A stretch of 64,000 nt of DNA, taken from assembly GCF_000312425.1 (NCBI RefSeq), contig NZ_HE997181.1:4883788-4947787 (forward strand). The letters run 5' to 3'. Position numbers and translations under genes: made by a program. The DNA comes from Reyranella massiliensis 521 (lineage in GTDB: Bacteria; Pseudomonadota; Alphaproteobacteria; Reyranellales; Reyranellaceae). The number at the start of each line of letters is the position of its first letter. Position 1 is the stretch's first letter. The notes under the pieces are model-generated. The model saw only the letters and a list, made by a program, of their open reading frames with translations. It ran no database searches and was not told the DNA's origin. Below, piece after piece: positions 7,565-16,741 of this stretch.

Positions 7565-9718
7565 TTACTCGCCGGCGGCAGGCGCGGCCGGAGCCGGAGC
7601 CTCTTCGCGCGGCTTGTTCGTGATGTCCTCGCCCGTCTCCTGGTCGACGACCTTCATGCTGAGGCGGACCTTGCCGCGATCATCGACGCCCAGGACCTTG
7701 ACCTTGACCTGGTCGCCTTCCTTGATGACGTCCGTGACCTTGGCGACGCGGCGCGGCGCCAGCTCCGAGATGTGCACGAGGCCGTCGCGCGCACCCAGGA
7801 AGTTCACGAAGGCGCCGAACTCGACGGTCTTCACGACCTTGCCATTGTAGATCACGCCGACTTCCGGCTCGGCCACGATGCCCTTGATCCAGTCGATCGC
7901 GGCCTGGCCCTGCTTGGCGTCGACCGCAGCGACCTTGATCGTGCCGTCGTCCTCGATGTCGATCTTGGTGCCGGTCGTCTCGGTGATCTCGCGGATCACC
8001 TTGCCGCCGGTGCCGATCACTTCGCGGATCTTGTCCTTCGGAATGGTGAACTGCGTGATGCGCGGCGCGTTCTGGCTGACGCTCTCGCGGGCGCCGCCCA
8101 GACCCTTGGCCATTTCGCCCAGGATGTGGATGCGGCCGTCCTTCGCCTGGCCCAGCGCGACCTTCATGATCTCCTCGGTGATCGAGGTGATCTTGATGTC
8201 CATCTGCAGCGAGGTGATGCCCTTCTCGGTGCCGGCCACCTTGAAGTCCATGTCGCCGAGGTGATCCTCGTCGCCCAGGATGTCCGTCAGGACGGCGAAG
8301 CGCTCGCCTTCCTTGATCAGGCCCATGGCGATGCCGGCCACCGGACGCTCCATCGGAACGCCGGCGTCCATCAGCGACAGCGAGCCGCCGCACACCGAGG
8401 CCATCGACGAAGAGCCGTTGCTCTCGGTGATCTCCGACACGATGCGGATCGTGTACGGGAACTTGTCCTTGCCGGGCAGCATCGGACGGATCGCGCGCCA
8501 GGCGAGCTTGCCGTGGCCGATCTCGCGGCGGCCGGGCGACCCCATGCGGCGCACTTCACCGACCGAGTACGGCGGGAAGTTGTAGTGCAGCATGAAGTTT
8601 TCGCGGTACTCGCCTTCGAGCGCGTCGATGATCTGCTCGTCCTGCCCGGTGCCGAGCGTAGCCACGACCAGCGCCTGCGTCTCGCCGCGGGTGAACAGCG
8701 ACGAACCGTGAGCGCGCGGCAGCACGCCGACTTCCGCCACGATCGGACGGACGGTCTTGGTGTCGCGGCCGTCGATGCGCTTGCCGGTATCGAGGATGGC
8801 GGTACGCACGACGTCGGCCTCGAGGTTGCCGAACTGCTCGCCGAAGGCGGCGAGCGCCTCGTCGTTGCCTTCGAACAGCTTCTTGGCCTCGGTCTTCACG
8901 GCGCTGATCTTGGCCTGACGAGCCTGCTTCTGGGTCTCGGCGAAAGCCTCGACCAGCTTGCCGCGCATCTCGGCCTTGAGCTTGTCGGCCACGGTCTTGG
9001 ACGCTTCCGACGGATCGGTGAGCGGCAGCGGCTCCTTGGCGCAATGCTCGGCGAGCTGGATGATCGCGTCGATCACCGGCTGGAACGAGCGATGGGCCTC
9101 CATGACGGCGCCCAGCATGACCTCTTCGGAAAGCTCCTTGGCTTCCGACTCGACCATCAGCACGCCTTCCTTGGTGCCGGCGACGACGAGGTCGAGCGAG
9201 CTCGCCTCGGTCTGCTCCAGGGTCGGGTTCACGACGAACTTGCCGTCGAGATAGCCGACCCGCGCCGCGCCGATCGGGCCCATGAAGGGCACGCCCGAGA
9301 TGGTGAGCGCCGCCGACGTGGCGACCATCGCCAGAATGTCGGGATCGTTCTCCATGTCGTGCGCGAGCGTCGTCACGACGACCAGCGTCTCGTTGCGGTA
9401 GCTCTCGTGGAACAGCGGACGGATCGGGCGGTCGATCAGGCGCGAGGTCAGGATCTCCTTCTCGCTGGGACGGCCCTCACGCTTGAAGAAGCCGCCGGGG
9501 ATCTTGCCCGCCGCGAAAGCCTTCTCCTGGTAGTTCACGGTCAGCGGGAAGAAGTCGAGGCCGGGCTTCGGCTTCTTCTCGAACACGACGGCGGCCAGCA
9601 CAGTGGTGCCGCCGTAGGTCGCCATCACGGCCCCATCGGCCTGACGCGCGATCTTGCCGGTCTCGAGCACGAGCTTGCGCCCGGCCCAGTCAATCTCTTT
9701 GCGGAAAACTTCGAACAT
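7565..9718 (-). CDS. pnp: Polyribonucleotide nucleotidyltransferase (PNPase)
   Basis: PNPase degrades RNA 3' to 5' by phosphorolysis and is part of the RNA decay machinery. The product of about 717 residues has two RNase PH domains; the second contains the GSSS-type catalytic segment in ITESNGSSSMASVCGG. A KH domain follows (IREVIGTGGKVIREI, with the GxxG loop GTGG), then an S1 domain (GVIYNGKVVKTVEFGAFVNF). A Pro/Ala/Glu-rich tail ends it. I chose the ATG at 9718, which begins the family-typical MFEVFRKEI and has AAGGA about nine bases upstream; other ATGs lie at 9727 and 9739. It follows rpsO on the same strand after a terminator and a leader hairpin. Confidence 0.96.
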   Translation of the reverse strand: MFEVFRKEIDWAGRKLVLETGKIARQADGAVMATYGGTTVLAAVVFEKKPKPGLDFFPLTVNYQEKAFAAGKIPGGFFKREGRPSEKEILTSRLIDRPIRPLFHESYRNETLVVVTTLAHDMENDPDILAMVATSAALTISGVPFMGPIGAARVGYLDGKFVVNPTLEQTEASSLDLVVAGTKEGVLMVESEAKELSEEVMLGAVMEAHRSFQPVIDAIIQLAEHCAKEPLPLTDPSEASKTVADKLKAEMRGKLVEAFAETQKQARQAKISAVKTEAKKLFEGNDEALAAFGEQFGNLEADVVRTAILDTGKRIDGRDTKTVRPIVAEVGVLPRAHGSSLFTRGETQALVVATLGTGQDEQIIDALEGEYRENFMLHYNFPPYSVGEVRRMGSPGRREIGHGKLAWRAIRPMLPGKDKFPYTIRIVSEITESNGSSSMASVCGGSLSLMDAGVPMERPVAGIAMGLIKEGERFAVLTDILGDEDHLGDMDFKVAGTEKGITSLQMDIKITSITEEIMKVALGQAKDGRIHILGEMAKGLGGARESVSQNAPRITQFTIPKDKIREVIGTGGKVIREITETTGTKIDIEDDGTIKVAAVDAKQGQAAIDWIKGIVAEPEVGVIYNGKVVKTVEFGAFVNFLGARDGLVHISELAPRRVAKVTDVIKEGDQVKVKVLGVDDRGKVRLSMKVVDQETGEDITNKPREEAPAPAAPAAGE

Positions 9719-9842
9719 CTCATTCATCCTTTCCATCACGGCCGTTCGCCCCCGTTTGGCAACGACCGCCCGCCGACGCCCTTGCGCCGGCAGGACCGAG
9801 ACAGGCCTTTGCTCTCGCCCCTGCCTTCCCGGTTACTGCAAT

Positions 9843-9885
9843 GTTGCGTCAGCCGGCCGAACTCACGGGGACCGGACGACGCAAC
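9843..9885 (-). promoter_or_regulatory. pnp leader stem-loop
   Basis: GTTGCGTC (9843-9850) pairs with GACGCAAC (9878-9885), with a further CGG/CCG pairing inside. The structure lies between the rpsO terminator and the pnp start. In E. coli, pnp expression is autocontrolled through a leader stem cut by RNase III; this could be a counterpart, which is inference. Confidence 0.45.
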
Positions 9886-9886
9886 G

Positions 9887-9929
9887 CGAAAAGGCCCCGC
9901 CCCATCTTTGAAAGAAGGGAGCGGGGCCT
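9887..9929 (-). terminator. rpsO transcript terminator
   Basis: On the minus strand AGGCCCCGC (9929-9921) pairs with GCGGGGCCT (9900-9892), with an inner CCC/GGG extension, and is followed by TTTT. It begins six bases after the rpsO stop. Confidence 0.75.
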
Positions 9930-9934
9930 GAGGT

Positions 9935-10204
9935 TCAACGCCGGAGACCCAGGCGCTCGATCAACGTGTCGTAGCGCTTGTTGTCCTTGGCCTTGAGGTA
10001 GTCGAGCAGACGCCGGCGCTGGCCGACGAGCTTCAGCAGACCACGACGCGAATGGTGATCCTTCGCATGGCCCTTGAAGTGCTCGGTAAGATTGGAAATG
10101 CGCTCGCTAAGGATCGCGACCTGGACTTCCGGCGAACCGGTGTCACCCTCGGCCTGAGCATAATTCTTGATCAGCTCCGCCTTGCGCACGGCTGTAATCG
10201 ACAT
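9935..10204 (-). CDS. rpsO: 30S ribosomal protein S15
   Basis: This 89-residue protein is the 16S rRNA-binding primary assembly protein S15. It has the normal length and family segments (GDTGSPEVQVAILSERISNLTEHFK, DHHSRRGLLKLVGQRRRLLDYLK and a C-terminal YDTLIERLGLRR). It lies 17 bp after truB on the same strand, the usual truB-rpsO-pnp order. A hairpin terminator directly follows the stop. Confidence 0.97.
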   Translation of the reverse strand: MSITAVRKAELIKNYAQAEGDTGSPEVQVAILSERISNLTEHFKGHAKDHHSRRGLLKLVGQRRRLLDYLKAKDNKRYDTLIERLGLRR

Positions 10205-10221
10205 CGGTCATCTCCATAAAC

Positions 10222-11127
10222 TTAAAGGTTGAACACGCGCACCGGCTGAAGAGCGGCGCCGTCCGAACGGACCAGTGCCACGAGCCTGTCGCCGAGCTCG
10301 GCGCGAACCAGAGCGCCGGACGGCGGTGCGTCCCGGGTCAAGAGCACCGGCTGGCCTTGGCGCAGCCGATCCGCTTGGGCTTCCGTCACAGCCAGCGCCG
10401 GGATGTCGTCCAGCGCGGTTGCAACGGGCGCCAAGGCCCCGAAGAGCGCGGGAATATGCCCGAGGGCCTCTAGTTTGGGAAGCGAAATGGCCGCGGCCTC
10501 CCTGAAGGGTCCGGCGACGGTCCGACGCAGCATCGACAGGTGGCCGACGGTGCCCAGGGCGACGGCGAGGTCGCGTCCGAGGGACCGGATATAGGTGCCC
10601 TTACCGCAGCCCACCACAAAATCTGCATGGTCCCTGTCTGGGCGGCCGAGGAACTCCAGGCGTTCGATCAGGACGCGACGCGGCTTGAGCTCGACCGCCT
10701 CGCCGGCCCGGGCCAGATCATAGGCCCGCCGCCCGTCGACCTTGAGCGCCGAGAAGACCGGCGGCATCTGCTCGATCTCACCCAGAAAGGCCGGAATCAC
10801 CGCAGCGATCGCGCTATCCTTGGGTCGGGCCTCGCTCGTGGCCGTGACCTCGCCTTCGCGGTCTTCGGTCGAGCGCGCTTCGCCGAAGCGGAGCGTAAAG
10901 CGGTACTCCTTGCGGCCATCCATCACGAACGGCACGGTCTTCGTCGCCTCGCCCAGCGCGATGGGCAGCACGCCACTGGCCAGCGGATCGAGCGTGCCGC
11001 CGTGCCCTGCCTTCTGCGCACCGAACAGCCGGCGCACCCGACCGACTGCCGGCGTCGAGCCCAGGCCCTCCGGCTTGTCGAGGATCACCCAACCGTCGAT
11101 CTTCTCGCCCTTCCTCGTTCGTGACAT
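10222..11127 (-). CDS. truB: tRNA pseudouridine-55 synthase TruB
   Basis: TruB makes the universal pseudouridine in the T-loop of tRNAs. The 301-residue product has the catalytic-loop region KAGHGGTLDPLASGVLPI (Asp in GGTLDP) and the conserved KxYxFxLRFG-type segment (GRKEYRFTLRFG). A C-terminal PUA-like region is marked by LRQGQPVLL. The N-terminus, DGWVILDKPEGLGST, is family-typical. It precedes rpsO by 17 bp. Upstream it is divergent from a membrane protein gene that separates it from rbfA, whereas in most relatives rbfA and truB are adjacent. Confidence 0.95.
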   Translation of the reverse strand: MSRTRKGEKIDGWVILDKPEGLGSTPAVGRVRRLFGAQKAGHGGTLDPLASGVLPIALGEATKTVPFVMDGRKEYRFTLRFGEARSTEDREGEVTATSEARPKDSAIAAVIPAFLGEIEQMPPVFSALKVDGRRAYDLARAGEAVELKPRRVLIERLEFLGRPDRDHADFVVGCGKGTYIRSLGRDLAVALGTVGHLSMLRRTVAGPFREAAAISLPKLEALGHIPALFGALAPVATALDDIPALAVTEAQADRLRQGQPVLLTRDAPPSGALVRAELGDRLVALVRSDGAALQPVRVFNL

Positions 11128-11189
11128 GACACAGCCTCTACACAGACACTTGGTTGCGCGCCATTAGTTGCTTCAGGCAGGCTGCAGAC

Positions 11190-13409
11190 ATGACATCCGA
11201 ACCACAATCCGACGCGCTGCGACGCCCGGCCCTCTTTGTACTGTTTTTTCTCTCGGGCGCCGCGGCGCTGATCTACCAGACAGCCTGGCATCGGTTGCTC
11301 GGTCTTTTCGCGGGCGCCGACACAATTGCGGCCGCGCTGATCGTCGGCGCCTTCCTGCTCGGTCTCGGGATCGGCAGCCTTGTCGCCGGCTTCTACGCAG
11401 ACCGCCTGTCGCGACGCGCCTCTCTGGTGGCCTTCGCGATCTGCGAAGTCGGCATCGCGGCATTCGCGCTGATAAGCCCCTGGCTCTACTACGATGTCAT
11501 CTATCGCGAGCTGCTGCCGCTTTCGTCCTCGCGCGCGGTCATCTTCGCCATCGTCTTCGCCAGCCTGCTGTGGCCAACGTTCCTGATGGGCTGCTCGCTG
11601 CCCTTCCTGTCCAAGGCCGTGGTCAGCCAGATCTCGGGCTCGGCGAAGCTGATCGGCTGGCTCTACGGATTGAACACGCTGGGCGCCGGCGTCGGTGCCT
11701 TCGTTGGCGGCTGGTTCCTGATCGGGACTTTCGGCTTCGACAAGGCGGTCTATGTCGGGGCCGCCCTCAATCTGGTGGTCGCGGCGGGCGGCCTCCTGCT
11801 GGCGCGCGGCCTCGACCTGACCGTGGCCTCGCCGGGACCGAGGGCTGCCATAGCCGTTGCCGCGGGCGACGACGTCGTCTGGCGCTGGTCGCTGCTGGTG
11901 TTCATCAGCGGCTTCCTGATCGTGGCCCTGCAGATCGTCTGGTACCGGCTGGTCGGGGTGCTGCTGCAATCCAATGGCTACAGCTTCTCGCTGGTGCTTG
12001 CAGTGTTCCTGCTCGGCGATGCCGCCGGGCTGCTGGTCGGCGCCAGGGTCATCGACCGCATCGCCGATCCCCGACGCTTCTTCTTCCTGATGCAGGGCGT
12101 GGCCACGATGCTCGCGCTGTGCGGCGCCTGGTATGTCTATTTCGCGATCGGCGCCGGACTGCTGCCCTCCTCGTTCGTCGACCGCGACCTCATGAGCGGC
12201 AAGCCGGCCGACATGGCGGTCATCGTCTTCCTGCTGCTGATCGTGGTGCTGCCGGCCTCCTTCATCATGGGGTTCTCATTTCCAGTGGTGCAGAAGGCCG
12301 TGCAGCGCGATCTCGACCTGCTGGGCAGCCGCGTCGGCCTGGTACAACTCGCCAACATCGTCGGCAACAGCATGGGCAGTCTGGTCGCCGGCCTCCTGCT
12401 GCTCGATATGGTCGGCACGGCCGGCACCCTGAAGCTCCTGGTGGCGATCGGGCTCGCCTTCGCCCTCCTCCAGCTCGCCGGTCCCCGGGCGACGCGCTGG
12501 GCCTATCTGCCGGCGGCCGTGCTGGTAGCCGGCCTGCTGTTCTTCCCGGGCGGCGACGCCTTCTGGCGACGCCTGCACGGGCTCAAGGAAGAGAAGGCCA
12601 TCATCGCGGAGGACAAGACCGGGCTCAGCCTCCTGAAGATGTCCGGCGCGGACAATGGCAGGCTCTACATCCAGGGCCATTCTCAGAGCCAGTTGCCGTT
12701 CACGACGGTACATGCGTTTCTCGGCGCTATCGGGCCGCTGACGCACGATGAGCCCAAGCGCGTGCTGGTGATCGGCTCGGGTACCGGCGGCACGCCCTAT
12801 GCCGCCGGCCTGAATCCTGCGACCGAGAAGGTCCGTGTCATCGAGATCGTGGCGCCGGTCATCGAGACCCTGCACGACTATGTCAACGAGGGCGGGCGGT
12901 CGGGCATCGACCAACTGCTCGCAAACGCCAAGTTCGAGGTGGTCGTCGCCGACGGCCGTCACGCACTCGCCCACGACGCGGCGCGCTACGACGTGATCGA
13001 GGCCGATGCCATCCTGCCCAAGACGGCCCTCTCGGGACTCCTGAACTCGCAGGAATTCTTCCGTCAGGTGCGCGCCAAGCTGGCACCGGGCGGCATCTAC
13101 GTGCAGTGGGCACCGACCGAACGTTCGATCGAGACCTTCCGCTCGGTCTTTCCCTACGTGACGATGGTGCATCCGGCGCTGATTGGCAGCGACCGGCCCA
13201 TCCCCTACGCGCGCGAGAAGGTGCTGACGCTGCTGACGCGACCGGAGATCGTGGCCCACCTCAAGGCGGCGCGGATCAATCGCGACGAGCTGCAGAAATG
13301 GTTCGAGGACAAGAAGGTCGAGCCCCTGAACAACGGCCAGGTGGTCGCTGCGGCCTCACCCAATACCGATTTCTTCCCGCGCGACGAGTACTATCTCAAT
13401 CGTCCTTGA
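11190..13409 (+). CDS. Fused multi-spanning membrane / spermidine synthase-like protein
   Basis: This protein of 739 residues has about a dozen hydrophobic helices over residues 10-460 (for example PALFVLFFLSGAAALIYQTAWHR at the N-terminus). A soluble domain of about 270 residues follows, resembling spermidine synthase/class I methyltransferases: RVLVIGSGTGGTPY as the nucleotide-binding loop, VRVIEIVAPVI, DGRHALA and RYDVIEADAI. The ALIYQ motif in helix 1 is typical of fused MFS/spermidine synthase proteins. Substrate is unknown; aminopropyl transfer is unproven because no polyamine genes are near. I use the ATG at 11190; an upstream TTG at 11154 is less likely. It lies on the opposite strand inside the nusA-infB-truB-pnp region, and its 3' end overlaps rbfA by 14 bp. 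Confidence 0.8.
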   Translation: MTSEPQSDALRRPALFVLFFLSGAAALIYQTAWHRLLGLFAGADTIAAALIVGAFLLGLGIGSLVAGFYADRLSRRASLVAFAICEVGIAAFALISPWLYYDVIYRELLPLSSSRAVIFAIVFASLLWPTFLMGCSLPFLSKAVVSQISGSAKLIGWLYGLNTLGAGVGAFVGGWFLIGTFGFDKAVYVGAALNLVVAAGGLLLARGLDLTVASPGPRAAIAVAAGDDVVWRWSLLVFISGFLIVALQIVWYRLVGVLLQSNGYSFSLVLAVFLLGDAAGLLVGARVIDRIADPRRFFFLMQGVATMLALCGAWYVYFAIGAGLLPSSFVDRDLMSGKPADMAVIVFLLLIVVLPASFIMGFSFPVVQKAVQRDLDLLGSRVGLVQLANIVGNSMGSLVAGLLLLDMVGTAGTLKLLVAIGLAFALLQLAGPRATRWAYLPAAVLVAGLLFFPGGDAFWRRLHGLKEEKAIIAEDKTGLSLLKMSGADNGRLYIQGHSQSQLPFTTVHAFLGAIGPLTHDEPKRVLVIGSGTGGTPYAAGLNPATEKVRVIEIVAPVIETLHDYVNEGGRSGIDQLLANAKFEVVVADGRHALAHDAARYDVIEADAILPKTALSGLLNSQEFFRQVRAKLAPGGIYVQWAPTERSIETFRSVFPYVTMVHPALIGSDRPIPYAREKVLTLLTRPEIVAHLKAARINRDELQKWFEDKKVEPLNNGQVVAAASPNTDFFPRDEYYLNRP

Positions 13410-13800
13410 TGTCGCGCGCGACGTCCGGCCGGCGCAGCAAGGCGCCGATCTTGTCAGCCTCGTCGAAGGTGCGGTCGATCTCGAAACGGATCTCCGGCGC
13501 GTAGCGCAGTCCGGCGCGCTCACCGACCCGGGCACGGAACCAGGGCGCCGCCCGGCGCATGGCTGCAAGCAGCCGCTTCTCGTCTTGGCCGCCGAGCGGC
13601 ATGACGAAGGCCGTGGCATTGCGCAGGTCGGGGCTAATATCGACGGCCGTCACGGTGATCGAGGCGTCACGCAGATCGGGATCGCGCATGTCGCCGCGCT
13701 CGAACAGCTCCGCCAGCAGGTGGCGAAGTTCCTCGCCGACGCGGAGCTGACGCTGGCCGGGAGCACGATTGTCTTTGTCGGATGAACGACGCCGGGACAT
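13396..13800 (-). CDS. rbfA: Ribosome-binding factor A
   Basis: RbfA helps mature the 30S subunit and 16S rRNA 5' end. The product of about 134 residues has the family core: QLRVGEELRHLLAELFERG, ASITVTAVDISPDLRNATAFV and the KH-like end LRYAPEIRFEIDRTFDEADKI. I start it at the ATG at 13800, preceded by GAGAGGGAGAA, rather than at 13827. It follows infB after a 143-bp spacer that contains three hairpins. Its 3' end overlaps the convergent membrane protein gene by 14 bp. Confidence 0.93.
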   Translation of the reverse strand: MSRRRSSDKDNRAPGQRQLRVGEELRHLLAELFERGDMRDPDLRDASITVTAVDISPDLRNATAFVMPLGGQDEKRLLAAMRRAAPWFRARVGERAGLRYAPEIRFEIDRTFDEADKIGALLRRPDVARDIKDD

Positions 13801-13876
13801 GGCGTTTCTCCCTCTCTTCCTCTCCATTCAAATGGGGAGGTGGCCCATTTCGGCACTGTCTACAGCGCCTTTGGCC

Positions 13877-13936
13877 GGAGGGATCGCGATCCCTCCGCCT
13901 CGCATGACGAGGCACCTCCCCCGATGACGGGGGAGG
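13877..13936. repeat. Cluster of three adjacent hairpins in the infB-rbfA spacer
   Basis: Three perfect inverted repeats lie head to tail. First is the 20-bp palindrome GGAGGGATCGCGATCCCTCC (13877-13896). Second is GCCTCG (13897-13902) with CGAGGC (13908-13913). Third is CCTCCCCCG (13915-13923) with CGGGGGAGG (13928-13936). No T-run follows, so these are not ordinary terminators. The layout resembles a REP-like or other intergenic palindromic unit and could also act as a processing or stabilising element in the infB-rbfA mRNA. Whether copies exist elsewhere in the genome cannot be seen here. Confidence 0.7.
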
Positions 13937-13943
13937 CGAAACG

Positions 13944-16709
13944 TTAGAGCGTCGGCGTAACTTCCACGACGTCGAAGCATTCGATCACGTCGCCGACCTT
14001 GATGTCGTCGTAGTTTTCGAACGCCATGCCGCATTCGAAGCCGTGCTGCACTTCGCGGACTTCCTCCTTGAAGCGGCGCAGCGTCTTCAGCGTGCCTTCG
14101 TGGATCACGACGTTGTCGCGCAGCAGGCGAACCTTGGCGCCGCGCTTGACCTGCCCTTCCGTGACCATGCAGCCGGCGACGTTGCCGACCTTGGTGATGC
14201 GGAAGACTTCGCGGATCTGGGCGTTGCCGAGGAAGGTCTCCTTGTAGGTCGGGTCGAGCAGACCGACCATCAGAGCCTGAATGTCCTCGGTGACCTTGTA
14301 GATGATGCTGTAGTAGCGGATGTCGATCTTGTCCCGCTTGGCGATCTCACGGGCCTGCGGATTCGCACGCACGTTGAAGCCGATGAGCAACGCACCCGAC
14401 GCCTTGGCGAGCGTAATGTCGGCTTCGCTGATGCCGCCGACGCCGCTGTAGACCACGCGGGTCGCGACCTTGTCGGTCGACAACCGCGCCAGCGCGCCGG
14501 CCAGCGCTTCCGCCGAACCCTGCACGTCGGCCTTGATCAGCACCGGCAGCTCCTTGGCCGTGCCCTCGCGGATGCCCTTGATCATCTCCTCAAGGGTGCC
14601 GCGGCCACCCGCAGCACGGGCAAGCTGGGCCTGGCGATCACGGCGAGCACGGAAGTCGGCGATTTCTCGCGCACGCGCCTCGCTCTCCATGACGTGGAAC
14701 TCGTCGCCCGCCTGCGGCGTGCCGTCGAGACCCAGGATCTCGACCGGGAAGGCCGGACCCGCACTTTCGATCGCATTGGCGCGATCGTCGACGAGACGAC
14801 GGACGCGGCCCCACACCGAGCCGGCAACGAGGATGTCGCCGACCTTCAGCGTGCCACGCTGCACCAGTACAGTCGCCACCGAGCCGCGGCCCGGATCGAG
14901 CTTGGCTTCGACCACGACGCCATCGGCCGGACGATCGGGGTTGGCCTTGAGTTCGAGCACTTCCGACTGCAGGAGGATCGCCTCTTCGAGCTTGTCGAGG
15001 TTGATCCGCTTGGTCGCCGAGACTTCGATCGACTGGACGTCGCCGCCCAGCTGCTCGACCTGGATCTCGTCCTGCAGCAGTTCGGTGCGGACACGGTTCG
15101 GATCGGCGCCCGGCTTGTCCATCTTGTTGATGGCCACGATGATCGGCACGCCCGCCGCCTTGGCGTGGGCGATCGCCTCCTTGGTCTGCGGCATGACGCC
15201 GTCGTCGCCAGCCACGACCAGCACGACGATGTCCGTCACCTTGGCGCCACGGGCACGCATGGCAGTGAAGGCTTCGTGGCCCGGCGTATCGAGGAAGGTG
15301 ATCTTCTGCTGCGACGGCAGAGTGACCTGATAGGCGCCGATATGCTGGGTGATGCCACCGGCTTCGTGCGCCGCCACGTCGGTCGCGCGCAGCGCGTCGA
15401 GCAGCGAGGTCTTGCCGTGGTCGACGTGACCCATGATCGTCACGACCGGAGGCCGCGGCAGCAGGTGCTCCTCGGCATCGACCAGGTCGGCCAGGCCGGT
15501 TTCGACGTCACCCTCGGCAACGCGCTTGGAGCGGTGGCCCATTTCGGTGACGACCAGCTCGGCGGTATCGGCATCGATCGCCTGGTTGATCGTCGCCATC
15601 ACGCCCATGCGCATCAGCGTCTTGATGACGTCGGCGCCGCGCTCGGTCATGCGGGAGGCGAGTTCCTGGACGGTGATCGTCTCGGGAATCGTGACCTCGC
15701 GATAGACCTTCTGCTGCGGCTCGCTGCCGAATTGCTGGCGGCGCTCGCGCTCCAGGCGGCGGCGCTGCTGCGCCACCGACCGGCTGCGGAAGTCGTTCTC
15801 GCCTGCGACCGCACGGCCGACATCGACCTTGTCGTTGCGGCGCTTCGGCGCTTCTCGACGGGCACCCGACGGCGGCGGCAGACGCTTGTTGACGATGGGC
15901 AGTCGCGGCGGCGGACGACGCAGCGCATCGCCGGTCGACGCGGGGGCGGCCCCGACGGGACGGCGAATCGGCGCAGCGGGCGCTGCCGGAGCGGGCGCCG
16001 GAGCCGGCGGCCTGATCTCTTGCGCCTGGCGCGCAATCGGCGCCTGCGGCGGGGCCGTGGCGGCCTGGTCGAGGCGCTTCTGGACCAGAGCGTCGGCCTT
16101 GCGCTTGACCTCTTCCTCGGCCTTCTTGCGCGCTTCCTCTTCGGCGAGGCGCTTCTTGTGCTCTTCCTCGGCCTTCTTGCGCGCCTCTTCCTCGGCGGCA
16201 CGACGCACCGCCTCTTCGGCGGCACGCTTGCGCGCGATTTCCGCGTCGCGGTTGGCGTCGACAAGGGCGCGGGCGCGCGCTTCCTTCTCTTCCTCGGTCA
16301 GCGTGCGCAGCACGATGCCACGGCCACCATCGCGACCGCTCGAACGCGACGGCATGGTGGAGCGGCTGGGCGGCTGCGAACGAGAGGGCGCGCTCGTCGG
16401 CGCCGGAGCACCGCCGAGTTTCAGGGTGCGGCCGGCGGGCGCAGCAGCGGCAGGAGCGGGCTTCGGCGCCTCGGGGGCGGGCGTAGGAGCCGCAGCCGGC
16501 GGCGGAGTCGGAGCGGCAGTCGCCGGTGCAGAAGCGCCACCGGGGCGCTTTACCGGCTTCTTGACCTCAACCGTCACCGCGCGCGTGCGACCGTGCGAGA
16601 ATTTCTGGCGCACCTGGGTCGCGTCAGCCTTCGTTGCAGCGCCTGAACGCGCCGTGGTCGAAAGCGTAAGCGGCTTGGTCGACTTGGTCTCTTCTTTCTG
16701 TTCCGTCAT
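13944..16709 (-). CDS. infB: Translation initiation factor IF-2
   Basis: IF-2 is the GTPase that places initiator tRNA on the ribosome. The product of about 921 residues has a long N-terminal region rich in Pro/Ala and then a highly charged EEARKKAEEE coiled coil. The G domain has G1 GHVDHGKTS, G3 DTPGHEAF and G4 NKMD, followed by domains II-IV. The N-terminal KPLTLSTTARSGAA and HGRTRAVTVEVKK segment is alphaproteobacterial. I start at the ATG at 16709, which begins MTEQKEETKSTK; the frame extends to 16775 into rnpM. It lies in the rimP-nusA-rnpM-infB-rbfA operon. Confidence 0.97.
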   Translation of the reverse strand: MTEQKEETKSTKPLTLSTTARSGAATKADATQVRQKFSHGRTRAVTVEVKKPVKRPGGASAPATAAPTPPPAAAPTPAPEAPKPAPAAAAPAGRTLKLGGAPAPTSAPSRSQPPSRSTMPSRSSGRDGGRGIVLRTLTEEEKEARARALVDANRDAEIARKRAAEEAVRRAAEEEARKKAEEEHKKRLAEEEARKKAEEEVKRKADALVQKRLDQAATAPPQAPIARQAQEIRPPAPAPAPAAPAAPIRRPVGAAPASTGDALRRPPPRLPIVNKRLPPPSGARREAPKRRNDKVDVGRAVAGENDFRSRSVAQQRRRLERERRQQFGSEPQQKVYREVTIPETITVQELASRMTERGADVIKTLMRMGVMATINQAIDADTAELVVTEMGHRSKRVAEGDVETGLADLVDAEEHLLPRPPVVTIMGHVDHGKTSLLDALRATDVAAHEAGGITQHIGAYQVTLPSQQKITFLDTPGHEAFTAMRARGAKVTDIVVLVVAGDDGVMPQTKEAIAHAKAAGVPIIVAINKMDKPGADPNRVRTELLQDEIQVEQLGGDVQSIEVSATKRINLDKLEEAILLQSEVLELKANPDRPADGVVVEAKLDPGRGSVATVLVQRGTLKVGDILVAGSVWGRVRRLVDDRANAIESAGPAFPVEILGLDGTPQAGDEFHVMESEARAREIADFRARRDRQAQLARAAGGRGTLEEMIKGIREGTAKELPVLIKADVQGSAEALAGALARLSTDKVATRVVYSGVGGISEADITLAKASGALLIGFNVRANPQAREIAKRDKIDIRYYSIIYKVTEDIQALMVGLLDPTYKETFLGNAQIREVFRITKVGNVAGCMVTEGQVKRGAKVRLLRDNVVIHEGTLKTLRRFKEEVREVQHGFECGMAFENYDDIKVGDVIECFDVVEVTPTL

Positions 16710-16741
16710 GTCGGCTGTTGTCCTTGGTCCGCCTCGGCGCG

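Noticed and set aside
7517..9931. 804-codon open frame antisense to pnp
   Set aside because: It mirrors pnp codons and has no homologous pattern.
14043..16646. 867-codon open frame antisense to infB
   Set aside because: It is a shadow of infB, with biased composition and no domains.
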